Program-made: the position numbers and the translations under genes
Origin: Isoetes taiwanensis
Taxonomy: Eukaryota > Streptophyta > Lycopodiopsida > Isoetales > Isoetaceae
Direction: 5' to 3'
DNA: 64,000 nt
NCBI GenBank assembly: GCA_021234155.1
Contig: JAJEKV010000020.1
Location: forward strand, 7,984,563-8,048,562
The notes under the pieces: generated by a model
Databases searched by the model: none
What the model was told of the DNA's origin: nothing
Seen by the model: only the letters and a program-made list of their open reading frames with translations
Shown: positions 12,337-23,380 of the stretch, one piece after another
How positions within the stretch are numbered: position 1 is the first letter of the stretch
Layout of the letters: each line of letters starts with the position of its first letter

Positions 12337-13576
12337 TCCCACTTTGGTTTCTCACCACAAGAATCCATGGAGGCCAAAGGCTGCTGTTAAATTCCAGTTG
12401 AAATATGTTTGTGTATGGATGTTGCAAACTTTATGACTTTCAGAATAATGGGATCAATCCGCTCTATCTTTATGGTAACTTTTACTTATGTTCTATTTGT
12501 TTTATTGTGATGAAATTCAAAAGCTACAGGTGATGAAAGCCTCAAATGAATTCTAGTTTTTTTCTGGTTTGAATTCTAAAATTTTTGTCACACCGGGGGG
12601 GGACGTCCCTAAGGCCCCGAAGGGGCCAAAAAAAAATTTTTGCAACACAAACCATTAACATCCAACATATAAAAATTAAACCCCCCAACACATAACAACC
12701 AACACATAACAACCAACACATAACAACCATTGACATTAACAACCAACACATAACTACCATTTACATTAATTAACACAACCATTGGGTCCAACACATTTAA
12801 TTTAAAATCCCCCTTAAACCCCCTTTGGTTTGGGTGCATATTCACACAGGGGGTGACTCCGGGCAACGAGAGCTGTTAGATAGGCATATTCGCCCCTTAT
12901 TCCTTAATCTACACCGTACGTAAAGTTCCTCGTTTGTGGGGTATGCAAATACAAAATTTGCTATACTGTATAACAAGATTCGCAAAATACTATAAGATTT
13001 CAAGCGGAATACTATATGGTGTTGATTTTGTACGTGCAAAATACAATTATGAGGGCTCTCGCTGCCCTACGTCACCCCCCATGTGAATATGCACCCAAAC
13101 CAAAGGGGGTTTAAGGGGGATTTTAAATTAAATGTGTTGGACCCAATGGTTGTGTTAATTAATGTCAATGGTAGTTATGTGTTGGTTGTTAATGTCAATG
13201 GTTGGTATGTGTTGGTTGTTATGTGTTGGGGGGTTTAATTTTTATATGTTGGATGTGGTTTGTGTTGCAAAAAATTTTTTTTGGCCCCTTCGGGGCCTTA
13301 GGGACGTCCCCCCCCGGTGTGTCAAAAATTTTAGAATTCAAACCAGAAAAAAACTAGAATTCATTTGAGGCTTTCATCACCTGTAGCTTTTGAATTTCAT
13401 CACAATAAAACAAATAGAACATAAGTAAAAGTTACCATAAAGATAGAGCGGATTGATCCCATTATTCTGAAAGTCATAAAGTTTGCAACACCTATACACA
13501 AACATTTTTCAACTGGAATTTAACAGCAGCCTTTGGCCTCCATCATGGATTCTTGTGGTGAGAAACCAAAGTGGGA
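12337..13576. repeat. Large inverted repeat (palindrome), arms ~0.5 kb
   Basis: The left arm (12337-12873) and right arm (13065-13576) are reverse complements over nearly their whole length, separated by about 190 bp. The outer ends carry TCCCACTTTGGTTTCTCACC and its complement. Further in come a GAATTC-containing stretch, a C/G-rich tract (ACGTCCCTAAGGCCCCGAAG), and a minisatellite of AACACATAACAACC units whose copy number differs between the arms. The inner ends contain GGTGAC..CGAGAGC. The arms would fold into a long hairpin if transcribed. No transposase or clear target duplication was found. It could be a foldback element or an inverted duplication of one segment. Confidence 0.9.
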
Positions 13577-13952
13577 AACTTTTCTGCTTGTTAGCACAAG
13601 GATCTAGAAGCCTTGGAATTTGCTTAATAACTGCCTCAAAATCTAAAAATGCATGGTAATTTTTTGCAACCTTCATTCGGAATGAGCCATAAAACAATAT
13701 CCAATAGCGCAATCCTGTATTAATCAGCTAGTAGGATGTGAAAGCCTACCAAACCCGGCCGAAAAATTGCTGTTTTAGCATAGATAACTTAACCAAACAT
13801 ATCCATATCATACATTATCAAAAAGATCTCGGAGAGAGCTTTCCAACGCAATAAAAATCATCTCAAACAGAACTCTGGATCAAAAGTTATAATAAGAAAT
13901 GTGTTGTCGGTGGGGAAACTGCACTACATGCGCCCTTCAAGCCCTTCATGTG

Positions 13953-14128
13953 CCCATTATGCACCACACACACAAAAAGAGGGTTTTTATTGTGAGCCAT
14001 TGGTTGTTGACCATTATGCACCACACGCACAAAAAGAGGGCTTTTCTTGTGAAACATTGGTTGTTGACCATTATGCACCACACGCACAAACAAAAGGCTT
14101 GTGTTGTGAGCCATTGGTTGTTGACCAT
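13953..14128. repeat. Tandem repeat, three ~57-bp units
   Basis: Units start at 13953, 14011 and 14068 with a partial fourth at 14124. Each contains CCATTATGCACCACACGCAC, a purine-rich AAAAAGAGGG and a CATTGGTTGTTGA tail. The open frames across it on both strands are only a by-product of the 57-bp period, which is divisible by three. Confidence 0.9.
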
Positions 14129-14945
14129 TGGAAAAAAAAAAGGCTAAAATCAATGGCTCAGAAATGGTGCACTCTAGATGTACGCATTAGTACATCCATT
14201 TGAATACATTACGAAATCATAGGAAAACCTTAGTGAAAAGCGTACAAAAACACAAAGAAAACCCCCTGTTATTATGCTACATATTCTACTCTCAAGTTCT
14301 TCATATGCTCATTCATTTCAAAAATCTAATGCTCTCACTCTCTCTCGGCTGCCTCCAAAAATGCTCTCACTGCTCAGGTTTAGGAAACCCTGCCTCTTTT
14401 CCATCATAATGCAGCCAATAGTGATAAATCCTGGAAGTAAAAAGAGGCTCAAAAAAACATGAATCAATTGAAAACATTGTGTGTGCAAAATGAAGTTTTC
14501 CTTAGAATGAACTTTGTTGAGGTTCCACGCCATTTAATCCTGGCTAGCTTTGTTCTTATGCTAGCTAAGTGAGCAAGATATTTTTTGAAGACTTTAATCA
14601 ATGAAAGAAATCTTAACCATCTAGAAGAGGGGTTAAAAAATCTGTCTGTTTATCAAATTAAAGGATGATGCATCAATATGATGAGGAGTTCCATGATTAA
14701 CCCAAAGAATTCTTATTGGTAAGGTCTTTTAAAAAGACATGGGCTTTGAATTGTGAGGCAGGAAGCTGAGATTACTAACTCAGTTATAGTTTGTTGCTAA
14801 CTATTGAAACAGTGACTTGATTAGACTTCAGCACATCTATGAAAGAATTACTTTTGTTTTTGATAGTCCATTATTTTCTTATCCGGCCTGCTCAATTCTC
14901 TCCAGTTCATGTTATGCTTATCACATACATTTTTACTACCTGCAG

Positions 14946-15051
14946 CTGCCCCTGGCTTTGCTATTGGATTTGGCACTCATTAGCCTTGCTTGGGGAATCA
15001 GTTCCAGATGGGATACAGATAGACATCATAGATTTTCTCCAACGATGCCAG
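14946..15051 (+). other. Candidate internal exon, unrecognised
   Basis: A 106-bp block is bounded by a good acceptor (TACCTGCAG) and a donor (GTAATG). One frame reads LLGESVPDGIQIDIIDFLQ. No other exon of the same gene was identified nearby and the protein is not recognised, so this is a weak call. The surrounding 14129-14945 and 15052-15263 hold nothing I can assign. Confidence 0.25.
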
Positions 15052-15263
15052 GTAATGCTTCTTAGGTGAAAAGGAGAATGTTGGTCATATTTTACTTGCT
15101 GCAAATGTCGTATCTCTCGGTTCTTGCTGTGAGCTCAAGGAAATGATGTTGGTGTTGATGCTGTGCATGCTTGATCTAGAGAGAAATTATAAATAAGAAT
15201 AAATAAAAACAAATGAAGCTGTGGCGATGCATTTGCCAACTGGGTTGTCAACTTGGCAACAGA

Positions 15264-15321
15264 GTTTCCAATCCATCAGCAAACTCCATAGCGTTTCCAA
15301 TCCATCAGCAAACTCCATAGC
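15264..15321. repeat. Exact 29-bp tandem duplication
   Basis: The 29-bp unit beginning GTTTCCAATCCATCAGCAAA occurs twice head to tail without a mismatch (15264-15292 and 15293-15321). An exact copy suggests a recent replication slip. Confidence 0.95.
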
Positions 15322-16897
15322 AGAGGCTTATTTCAAGATAAGAACCAGTTCCCTTTTTGCTTGATTTGAGAGATTTGGAATTTTTCCTTCACTTATTCTC
15401 ACCATGTCAGAAATCTGCAAAATGAAAACCCATCACTTGGTCTTGCAACAGTAGTACCATTCATATTTCTTTGGTGGAAGATCTCTCTAGGCACAAAGCA
15501 AAAAGCTCCCTAGCAGCCTTATGCACATCCTGACTGCCATATAACATGGTCGCTTCACCCTAGATTTGGATGCATCCATATCTAAGCATCTGCATTGTGC
15601 AAGCTTGAAAGCATGCAAAGCAGTACTGTTCATAAGGCCCCAAAACCACAATAATTTCACTTTTACTGTGGCAGCTCGGGGCTATCTCAGGGCTCACCTA
15701 AATTTAGGACGTATTTTCTGCTATGAGCAGGAGCTAAAAATGACTGTCACACCGGTCAAAATCCCATCACATAGCAAAGCTGACATCTCTTGTAAACTAC
15801 TTTTAGACAATCTAATTCTGGACTTATTTCTGCATAATCATTGTTGTATTGGAGAGCTTGCAGAAATGATTCATTGTCCAGAACTTCAGGTGCTAATATT
15901 ACCCTTTCATATGATATGTACTGCAAATATAGAATCACCAGAATTAACCTCAAATTCAATATCTGTCTAGAAACACTGCCTTGTAGTCGCTGGATTTACA
16001 ACAACATATAACATGATTCACTATAGCAGCAATATCTCAATTACACAGTAGATATAATGCAAGAACAATACCATTCGGCAAAAATTTAAAAAGAAAAGAA
16101 GGAGAACTCGGCTGCTCTGCGTATCTCCTGTGTTCTTTGTGGGAAAGAGCCTCTAGGGCATAGCTACCAGAAGCAAAGCAAGCACGTCCGAGGTTAGGAG
16201 AACTCCTAAGCCCACTTTGGGTATACCTTAGCGCCAAGTAGCTGCAGACCGAAATTCAACTTCCGACGACCTCTTCTGTTATGCCAGACCGAAATCCAAC
16301 TTCTGATGAATTGAGAAGAGCCCTAAACCGCTAAGAGCCCTGCTAGCCTATAGTGAGAGAGAGAAAAAAAAAGCAAGCGAAAGTTATAGAAGCCCCAACC
16401 TTATCCAACAGATTTTCCCTAATCGTATCCTTCTGTCTGGGCCGTCCAACTTCTAGACCAAATCTGGACCGCCCAATTTAGGGCGCGATGCACTACTTAC
16501 TTACACCAAAACATTATAATATAAGATTCCATATTATGTAGTTTAAAAAATAAGACAGAATCCTTTCCAATCAGAGACCTCGTGCACTAGGCAAGGCGTT
16601 GGAACAACTGCATTAACTCCAAAATGTTGAATGCATCCGACCTTCTCAACAGAGTAGACTAATTACCGAACAAAGCATCTATACTATATCATCATGTGTA
16701 TCATGTACTCCAACTGCCCCTCATCAAATACACCCTGCCATACAAGGTAAAAAAAGTATGAAAACACATATTTGTTCTTGTTCTGGCCAAAGCAATTATC
16801 AAGCTGAAGGTAAAGCCTTCTCGGTAGTTTTTTCAGTCTTGAATTTCCCTCGGAAACACATCATATGTTTTGCCTGATTTATTGGTCATCTTAGTCT
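15322..16897. other. No assignable gene
   Basis: Overlapping open frames at 15566-15970 (+) and 15756-15959 (-) were examined. The minus frame (ending near VYKRCQLCYVMGF) and the plus frame are equally plausible and neither resembles a known family. The rest (15971-16897) shows no coding signal. Confidence 0.35.
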
Positions 16898-17470
16898 TCA
16901 AGCCTCAGACTCTAGAATTGAAGAAGCCCATGCACATGTGGGTTTAGCTGGGAGGAGCCTTTTAATGATAGCATTATCCATAAAAACCTGCAGCTCCCTC
17001 CAGACTGTAATAGTCATCTCTTTTTTTGGCACGTCTGTGCCTTTTTTCTTCTCAAAGGCTTTACATTTGCTTTTAAGTTCGCCACGTTCAAAGGCAATAA
17101 ATATTCTATTTTGCAGGTCCCAGATCTGCACAGAAACAACTTAATGTCAGCAAAGTGTATTCCGGAATACACGTACTAACTAACCTTGTAGAAAGAAACA
17201 TAAACACACAAAAAACTTGAGCGCTATTCCGGAATACACTTGTTCTCACCCTACCATCCCTGAAGGCTAGTTGAAACCAATTGTCATGGCTAATAAGAGA
17301 ATGCCTTTTGTTAGCTTCATCATATTTTAGGCAGCACTCAATAGCGCACACTTCTTTTAGCTCTAGAGATTGTGCTGGCTTCTTGAGATCTTTGCCATAT
17401 TTTTCTTTGAAAATCATGTATTCCCTATGCATGAACCTTATTTTATATCCACAAAGCTCATCTTGAGCTT
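16898..17470 (-). CDS. Last two exons of an unrecognised gene (partial)
   Basis: On the minus strand an exon from about 17470 to 17250 reads MHREYMIFKEKYGKDLKK, LELKEVCAIECCLKYDEANK and ends at a GTGAGA donor. After a short intron the terminal exon 17125-16898 starts at TGCAG and reads IWDLQNRIFIAFERGELKSK, then KKKGTDVPKKEMTITVWREL and a stop. The two join in phase 0. The protein is charged and soluble, with no signal or membrane segment, and I do not recognise it. A LINE lies only about 55 bp upstream of the first exon, so any earlier exons must be beyond that insertion (right of 31.8 kb) or lost. It could be an expressed gene with a 14-kb insertion in an intron, or a truncated fragment. 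Confidence 0.5.
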
Positions 17471-17642
17471 GTACTTGTTGTTGGCATTATGTGTATGTAT
17501 CACAAGGCCCCCAAAATTGAATCAGCATGATTTTATTTTATTTTATTTTTTTTTTTTTTTTTTTTGAGGGTAAGAGTATGATATATTAATTAATATAATA
17601 TATTAAATACAGTTTTCCCTTGTATGGGAATATTAGAGAGCA

Positions 17643-18222
17643 TCATTCAGTACTTGGCCTTTGTAGCTCAAGACCATGTTCGTCCTCAGATAACCAATGA
17701 CATTTGAAGAATATGTAGAAACCTTGTATTTTTCCAACCCTGTCTAGAGCTTTGTTGTATGCACAACCAAATTTTCGATGATGAGCTAGAGCCATAAGGG
17801 CCACCTCCATATTGAAGACGTTTTTCATCTTATCTAAAGAGAATTGTTGCCCACCCAGAGCAATTCCACATCGATGCTTCCATATTGTCCACATGGCTAT
17901 ATTGACAAGAGATGCTGAAATTATTTCCCCATCGGTGGCCACCAGTATACCTGGCCATTGTAGCACACTAACACCAATCAGAGGACAGACCCAGTCCCAA
18001 AAGGTCTGGACTTTGGGACAGAAGAACAAGTGTGAGAGGGTTTCTGCGGTGTTGCAACCAAGAGGGCACCTATCAGTTAGGAGCATCCCTAGTCTTACCA
18101 TAGTATTCAGTCCCCCTTGTAATGCTATCCACCTAAAAACTTGTAACCTCTTTGAGCATAAAGTTGACCATGATTTGACTAGTAACTGTGTAGCTTGAAT
18201 ACCATCAACGCCCAATCTGCCA
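17643..18222 (-). pseudogene. LINE ORF2 C-terminal region (zf-RVT type)
   Basis: The frame reads LLVKSWSTLCSKRLQVFRWI, then RCPLGCNTAETLSHLFFCPK and FWDWVCPLIG, the pattern of the reverse-transcriptase zinc-binding domain (C..C...H...C) found after the polymerase in plant LINE ORF2. The first residues of this stretch are coded beyond 31683, on the far side of the inserted transposon. This is an incomplete, non-functional piece. Confidence 0.85.
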
Positions 18223-18228
18223 GGGTGA

Positions 18229-18558
18229 AAGCGGGTAAAAGCATGTTAGGGTGTCCCTTAAAAAGTATTATTTAGTGACTAAAAAGGTACCTAAAAAGGT
18301 AGCCAGGAATGGGTACTGGGTACCTGTATAATATCTCAATATACGGTATGTTTTAGAACTTTTTATATATATATTGGTCTCCGATAGCATTATCTTTACC
18401 TTAACTTTGAATATTACCATGTCCTTGACTTTTATTTTGGATTTTTGTATTAGTTTTAATGAAAAGAAAAATGAGAAAGTACCCAGTTTAGAAGTACCTA
18501 GTGTATGTACCTTTGCAGGTTCCAAAAGTGGTACACCCTAACATGCTTTTACCCAAGC
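18229..18558. mobile_element. 322-bp MITE inside the left TIR of the larger transposon
   Basis: The element at 18233-18554 has a 22-bp perfect TIR (GGGTAAAAGCATGTTAGGGT and two more bases) and is flanked by AAGC at 18229-18232 and 18555-18558. Its TIR resembles that of the host element (GGGTGAAAGCATGTT...), and the duplication length is the same 4 bp, so it is probably a non-autonomous relative. It has no coding capacity; the minus-strand frame of 85 residues across it is spurious. Confidence 0.92.
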
Positions 18559-18815
18559 ATGTTGTAGTGGAACACCCTGGGTGTCCCCCCTGTACCCCCT
18601 AAAAATGTGGTGGGAGATATCAAATTTGTGGTGCGATTTTAAATGTTTGTTTGGCGCCTAGTGCATAACTGCCCGGATTCAATCATTTCTTGAACTGCAA
18701 CGACCCGATTCTCACGCCACCCGTCCCATTCCAATTTCCTACGCCACCCGTCCCATTCCAATTTCCACCTAACCGATTCCTAAACCCACCCGCGCCTTTC
18801 TTGAAGTACACGGCT

Positions 18816-21800
18816 ATGGCGCTTAATCCGGTTGTGGATCAATCCGGTTCATACTTTGAATCGTTTAATTTGGAAGCAAATCTGCCTAAAATCTCAAACC
18901 GGAGCACAGGTGTGAGAAAGAGAACTCCAGAACAAGAACGGGATCATAAAAGACGCCAAAGAAAAAGAAAAAGGGAAGCTAAAGAAGAATTAGCAAAAAT
19001 TGCATCAGCAGAGGGAGGATCCACCAGAACGGCCTCTACTAGGCGTCGGATGGTGTTGAAATTATTATCTTCATTTCATAGCACCACTAAAGGCTTGGCT
19101 GACAGTGATAAGAAAGAGGTTTTATGAGATTTCCTGGAAGATGACACAATGGACCAGCGCATTACTTGGTGAAGAGCTGAAAAGATTTGCAAGCCAAGAG
19201 CATTGTGGTCGAGAACCTCGTGGCTTCCATTCAACTTGTGAAGAAGTCTAACAAAGAATGACGGTTTAGCAGCCCAAGAGTAGTTGCCTTGCTATGGCCG
19301 TAAGCGAAGCATTACCAAAAGTGCTAATCCCAGCCGATTAACTCGGGTTTTGGTAAACTGCTGGGTGTTCATCCTAGGAATCTTACCAAAGCAAAATTGA
19401 AGAGGGAAGAGATAGATTGCAAAGGGGGAAAATGGGTTTTGTACAAAAGAGTTAGAAGAGTAGATGCAATTCCCAATTCTGTCATAGAACTTGTGCAGCA
19501 ATTTTGGACCGAAAACAGTAGGGTCTCTCCAAATGCAAAGGATGTTAAGTTCAGAAGATTGGAACGAAATGTAAGAGAGGATCATGCCACTCACTATCTG
19601 GAAGAATCACAGGTTATTTCATTTCTTCATCTTCACCACATTTTTTATTGTTAATGTGGTATGTGGTATGTGGTTAGTGATTGCCTGTGATATGTGGTTG
19701 GTGTGGTTAGTAATTGCTTGTGGTGTGTGGTGCCTATTAACGCTGTGATATATGATATGTGCTGCATAGTGTGGTGAGGCACGTGGTGTAAAATAAATGC
19801 TGTAAATATATGCTTTGTGGTGCCTAGTGTGGTGAATAACATGGTGTAAAATACATGATGTAATATATGCTATGTGGTGCCTGCCTAGTGTGGTGAAAAA
19901 TATGGTGTAAAATAAATGCTCTAAATATACGCTTTGTGGTGCCTAGTGTGGTGAATAACATGGTGTAAAATAAATTTCTGTAATATATGCTATGTGGTGC
20001 CTAGTGTGGTGAATAACATGGTGTAAAATAAATGCTGTAATATATTCTATGTGGTGCCTAGTGTGGTGGAAAATATGGTGTAAAATAAATGATGTAATAT
20101 ATGCTATGTGGTGCCTAGTGTGGTGAAAAATATGGTGTACAATAAATTATGTAATATATGCTTTGTGGTGCCTAGTGTGGTGAATAACGAGGTGTAAGAT
20201 GAATGTCTGTAATATATGCTATGTGGTGCCTAGTGTGATGGAAAATGTAGTGTGCAATAAATATGCTGATCACCTTGTTATCTTCCTTGTAGTTGCAATT
20301 GTTCAGGAAATTCAAGACGGAACATCCTAGTGTTATGATCAAAAGAGGATGTTTGAAAAGCTAAAACCATGGTTTGTTGTAAAATTAAAGGACTTCAATA
20401 GTTGTTGCTGTATATACCATGTTAGAATGCAGATGCTAATAGATGGCTTCAATAGTATGAGAACTAAGCACCCAAAAAGCTGCAGCTGCACTTGTCAACT
20501 TTGCAGGTCAGACATATATGGTGAATGCAGGGCATCTAAATACAAAATAAGTAGCACAAGAAGTCTGTGGCAGGGAATTTTATGTGAGAAAACTACTAGC
20601 TTCCAACCTTACCATAAGAGGGAATGCATTCTGGGTGAGTGTAAAGAGTGTGAGATGAAGAAGTTCCCTATCTGCCCACATGAACAATCTAGTGATAGTG
20701 GCATGGTGAAGTGGGAATACCTAGACTATGAAAAAACTGTATTCAGAGATGGCAGCAAGAAGTCTAAGCTAGTTCACCAACACAATGAAACTGCAAGTCT
20801 TCCACTGGTGAACAAAATGTTGGAGAAGCTTCCAAAATTTCCTTTACACAACTTCAGATATAAGTGGCAGGCAGGCCAGTACAAAGAACTCCTTGATAAC
20901 TTGCCTGGAGATGCTTACCTATCCGTGGTTGACTTCGCAGAGAATTATACTTTTAAGGAGCAGAATGAAGTTCAGTCCATGCGCTGGGTCAACAACCAGG
21001 TAACTATATTTGTTCAAATAACCTATCAGGTTGATCCACAGACAGACACCATTGAGAAGGAAACACATTATTATGTGTCGGATGATAGGGAACATGACAC
21101 ACTTTTTGTTCAACATTGTTTTATGAAACATTTTGAGTACTTAAGAAAGGCAATGTCCCCAAACAGCACTATGTATTTTCAGATGGTGCTGCATCACAAT
21201 TCAAAGCAGCGATAGGATTTTTATTTTGTTGGAAGGTACGGTTGTGATACTGAGGTCAACATGATGTGGAACTTCTTTGGATCAAACCATGGAAAAGGTG
21301 AACATGATGGGAAGGCGTGAGAATTGAAAAAAAGATGGATCTGAGGTCTACAACTTAAACATCCCGACATTAAACTAGATAATGCCCATGATGTGGTGAA
21401 AATTGCAGAGAAACAATTTCAATGTGGTACATCTGAGTGGACTGAAAATGGAAGAAAAGTTCGGAGATACTTCTGGGAAATAAAACCTGAGGATATCAAC
21501 AGGAAAAAGGCTTGGGGTTCAGAGACAATTCCAGAAACCAGGCAAATTCATTCAGTCCATGGATTCGGCACAGGAAATCCAACACAGCTACATACCAGAA
21601 AGTTATCATGTTTTTGCAGCAATTGTTTGGATGGAAAATGGGACATGTGTGAGAACAAATTTTATGTAGATGAATGGGACCTTGTAGTCGTTGAACCATC
21701 CTCCAATGTTCATGCGGATGTGGAAGAGACCCGCAAGACTACCAGGCCACTATACTCAACCTTGGCAAATGTACTTGGAGAAGCACTTAGAGAAGGAGAC

Positions 21801-22171
21801 GACTTTGCAGTTGCTGCACCTAAAGGGAACGAGGAGGATTCTGTATTTTGGATGTTGCTATGCACCAAGCCAAAATTTGAAGTTGAAAATGACTTCAAGC
21901 AGAACGGAAACTTGTTTATGAGAGGTGAAACCGTTGTGGAGGGCATTTACTATAGAAAGAAGCCTCGGTCAAAGGTGATGTATGAGTTGTTGACAAACGA
22001 GCCAAAGTCACTTGTATTCTCTACTCAAATTTGTGCTATTCGAGTTCCCATGCAGTAGATCAAGAAAGGTGTTCGAACTGTTTACAGGCTAGACCAGGCA
22101 GATGAGGAAAAGATTCTAGAAAACTTGCCCGAGGTTTTATCTGATGAAGATAGCATGTCTGATGAAGAATA
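18816..22171 (+). pseudogene. DDE-type transposase of the 13.5-kb element (decayed)
   Basis: An N-terminal part (18816-19127) starts MALNPVVDQSG and has a very basic stretch (RTPEQERDHKRRQRKRKREA), likely DNA-binding or nuclear import. A second block to 19612 reads RVSPNAKDVKFRRLERNVRE. After an intron of about 680 bp filled with a satellite, the main block (20293-21215) has Cys-rich pieces (CSCTCQLCRSD, ECKECEMKKFPICPH) and the first putative catalytic Asp in LSVVDFAENYTF. Changing frame near 21180, it continues FSDGAASQFKAAIGF and FFGSNHGKGEHDG, the expected later acidic positions. A final block 21393-22058 has a CxxC pair and stops at TAG 22056-22058, but the same frame stays open to an acidic end (DEDSMSDEE) at 22171. 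At least three frameshifts and one stop make it inactive. The first ATG chosen is 18816, because the open frame upstream of it has no ATG. Confidence 0.75.
19660..20265 (+). repeat. ~58-bp satellite inside the transposase intron
   Basis: About eight to ten units, each built as TATGTGGTGCCTAGTGTGGT, then GAAAAATATGGTGTAAAATA, then a TGCTGTAATATATGC-like tail. Spacing of the GTGCCTAGTGTGGTG core is 54-65 bp. The array is preceded by a short TGTGGT-rich zone. It lies wholly between donor 19613 and acceptor 20292, so it would be spliced out. Confidence 0.9.
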
Positions 22172-22364
22172 GTTGAGCACATTCTTACAGGTTAGGAAAT
22201 GATTCAGAAATTTTGAATATGTTGTTGTGTCTTGCCTTGTTTGGGAATAATATAAGAAACTCAATTCCATGCTCAATTGTATTTTGATGTCCCTTGTTTC
22301 AATGTAATATGTTTGCTTTTGATGTAATATGTAATTGTATTTTGATGTCCCTGATGTAACATGC

Positions 22365-22450
22365 GCCAGGTTCACCACATGTTTCACCACATGTGTCACC
22401 ACATGTGTTTCACCACATGTGTCACCACATGTGTTTCACCACGTGTTTCA
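22365..22450 (+). repeat. CACCACATGT(G)TT cluster
   Basis: Six or more copies of TTCACCACATGTG follow the end of the transposase gene and precede the next open frame by about 90 bp. The same word recurs near 24565-24640, 25805-25900 and 26465-26545, so it is an element-wide motif and not a chance run. Confidence 0.85.
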
Positions 22451-22543
22451 CCGAAATGCTTTCCTTTTCCTTAAATTCTCTCGGTCCCATCAATTCCTCT
22501 CATCATCCTTTGGCTGACAGCCGTATCCGAAAATCATTATGGC

Positions 22544-23380
22544 ATGGCGAAAATTAATGACCTCGGGCAACCCAAAAGGCCCGAAATGCCATTCTTCTTG
22601 CTCCCGACCGAGTTTACAGTTTATTACAAAAAGCGGGAGGGGCGACTTCTGATTTTACAAAAGGGTCCCTTGGGAAGCGGATTTCTGATTGGGTGGGAAG
22701 CGGTTTACGGTTTGACTTCTGGCGGCTACTTCAGCGGAGACATGGCCAACTTCACCTCTTGGATCTTTTGCAAAAGCGATGGAGTGCGAGAATGGGACAA
22801 TGTGACCAGAGAAGAAGAGCCCATAATACCTAGGCGTCTTTGTCGATTTTCAGCCATGCGAGAATGGATGGGCGTGCTCGGCAACAGAAATTTCTCTATT
22901 CACGGATGAGAATATGACCACGAAATGCTTTGAAAACTCTCACCGGAGGGATGAATTGTACAATCGACCTCCCATACCTCTCAACTTACTCTGCTTTGCC
23001 ACTAAAATTTTTACACCAGCATCTTTGGCCCGTTCCTCATACTATTGACCCGGGATCCGCAAAGGTTGAGACCTTTTTCGCTTAATGGCTATCGGGCCTT
23101 TACACTAGACAGGTTCCTCTTTTGTTATGATAGGTTGTTTACAGAGGACCAATTCCTTCACTTCAGGGATATGTTCTATCATCACAAGGCCTTGCAGGAT
23201 GGACATGGAGAAGCTGCTATTCTGTTTGATAACACTCCACCATTATGGTTTTTTGCTTTCCCTCCAGAATGGGAGGAAATAGGCTGGCAAGCTGACCCGG
23301 TGGCCACTGATCTGGTGATCATAGAAGATGACGAGGAGGAGCTGGACCCACATCTCTTTTTGATAGACCCACAGGAATGA
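22544..23380 (+). pseudogene. Unknown second protein of the 13.5-kb element
   Basis: ATG 22544 opens a 121-residue frame (MAKINDLGQPKRPEMPFFLL, then GWEAVYGLTSGGYFSGDMAN) that stops at 22909. The sequence stays open in the next frame to about 23040, and a third open block 23045-23380 (YRAFTLDRFLFCYDRLFTED, PPLWFFAFPPEWEEIGW, acidic end EEELDPHLFLIDPQE) lacks its own ATG. I read it as one gene with two frame changes or an undetected intron. Aromatic-rich and acidic, it has no signal peptide or membrane segment. I do not recognise the family. Its place after the transposase suggests an accessory transposon protein. Confidence 0.5.

Noticed and set aside
12542-13368. Mirror-image open frames (MCWLL...) in the palindrome
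   Set aside because: They are reverse copies of the same non-coding minisatellite in the two arms.
13887-14203. Open frames on both strands across the 57-bp repeat
   Set aside because: The repeat period is a multiple of three, so all frames stay open without coding.
19660-20265. Regularly spaced repeats resembling a CRISPR array
   Set aside because: The spacers are as similar to each other as the repeats, the DNA is plant nuclear and the array lies in a transposase intron. It is a satellite.
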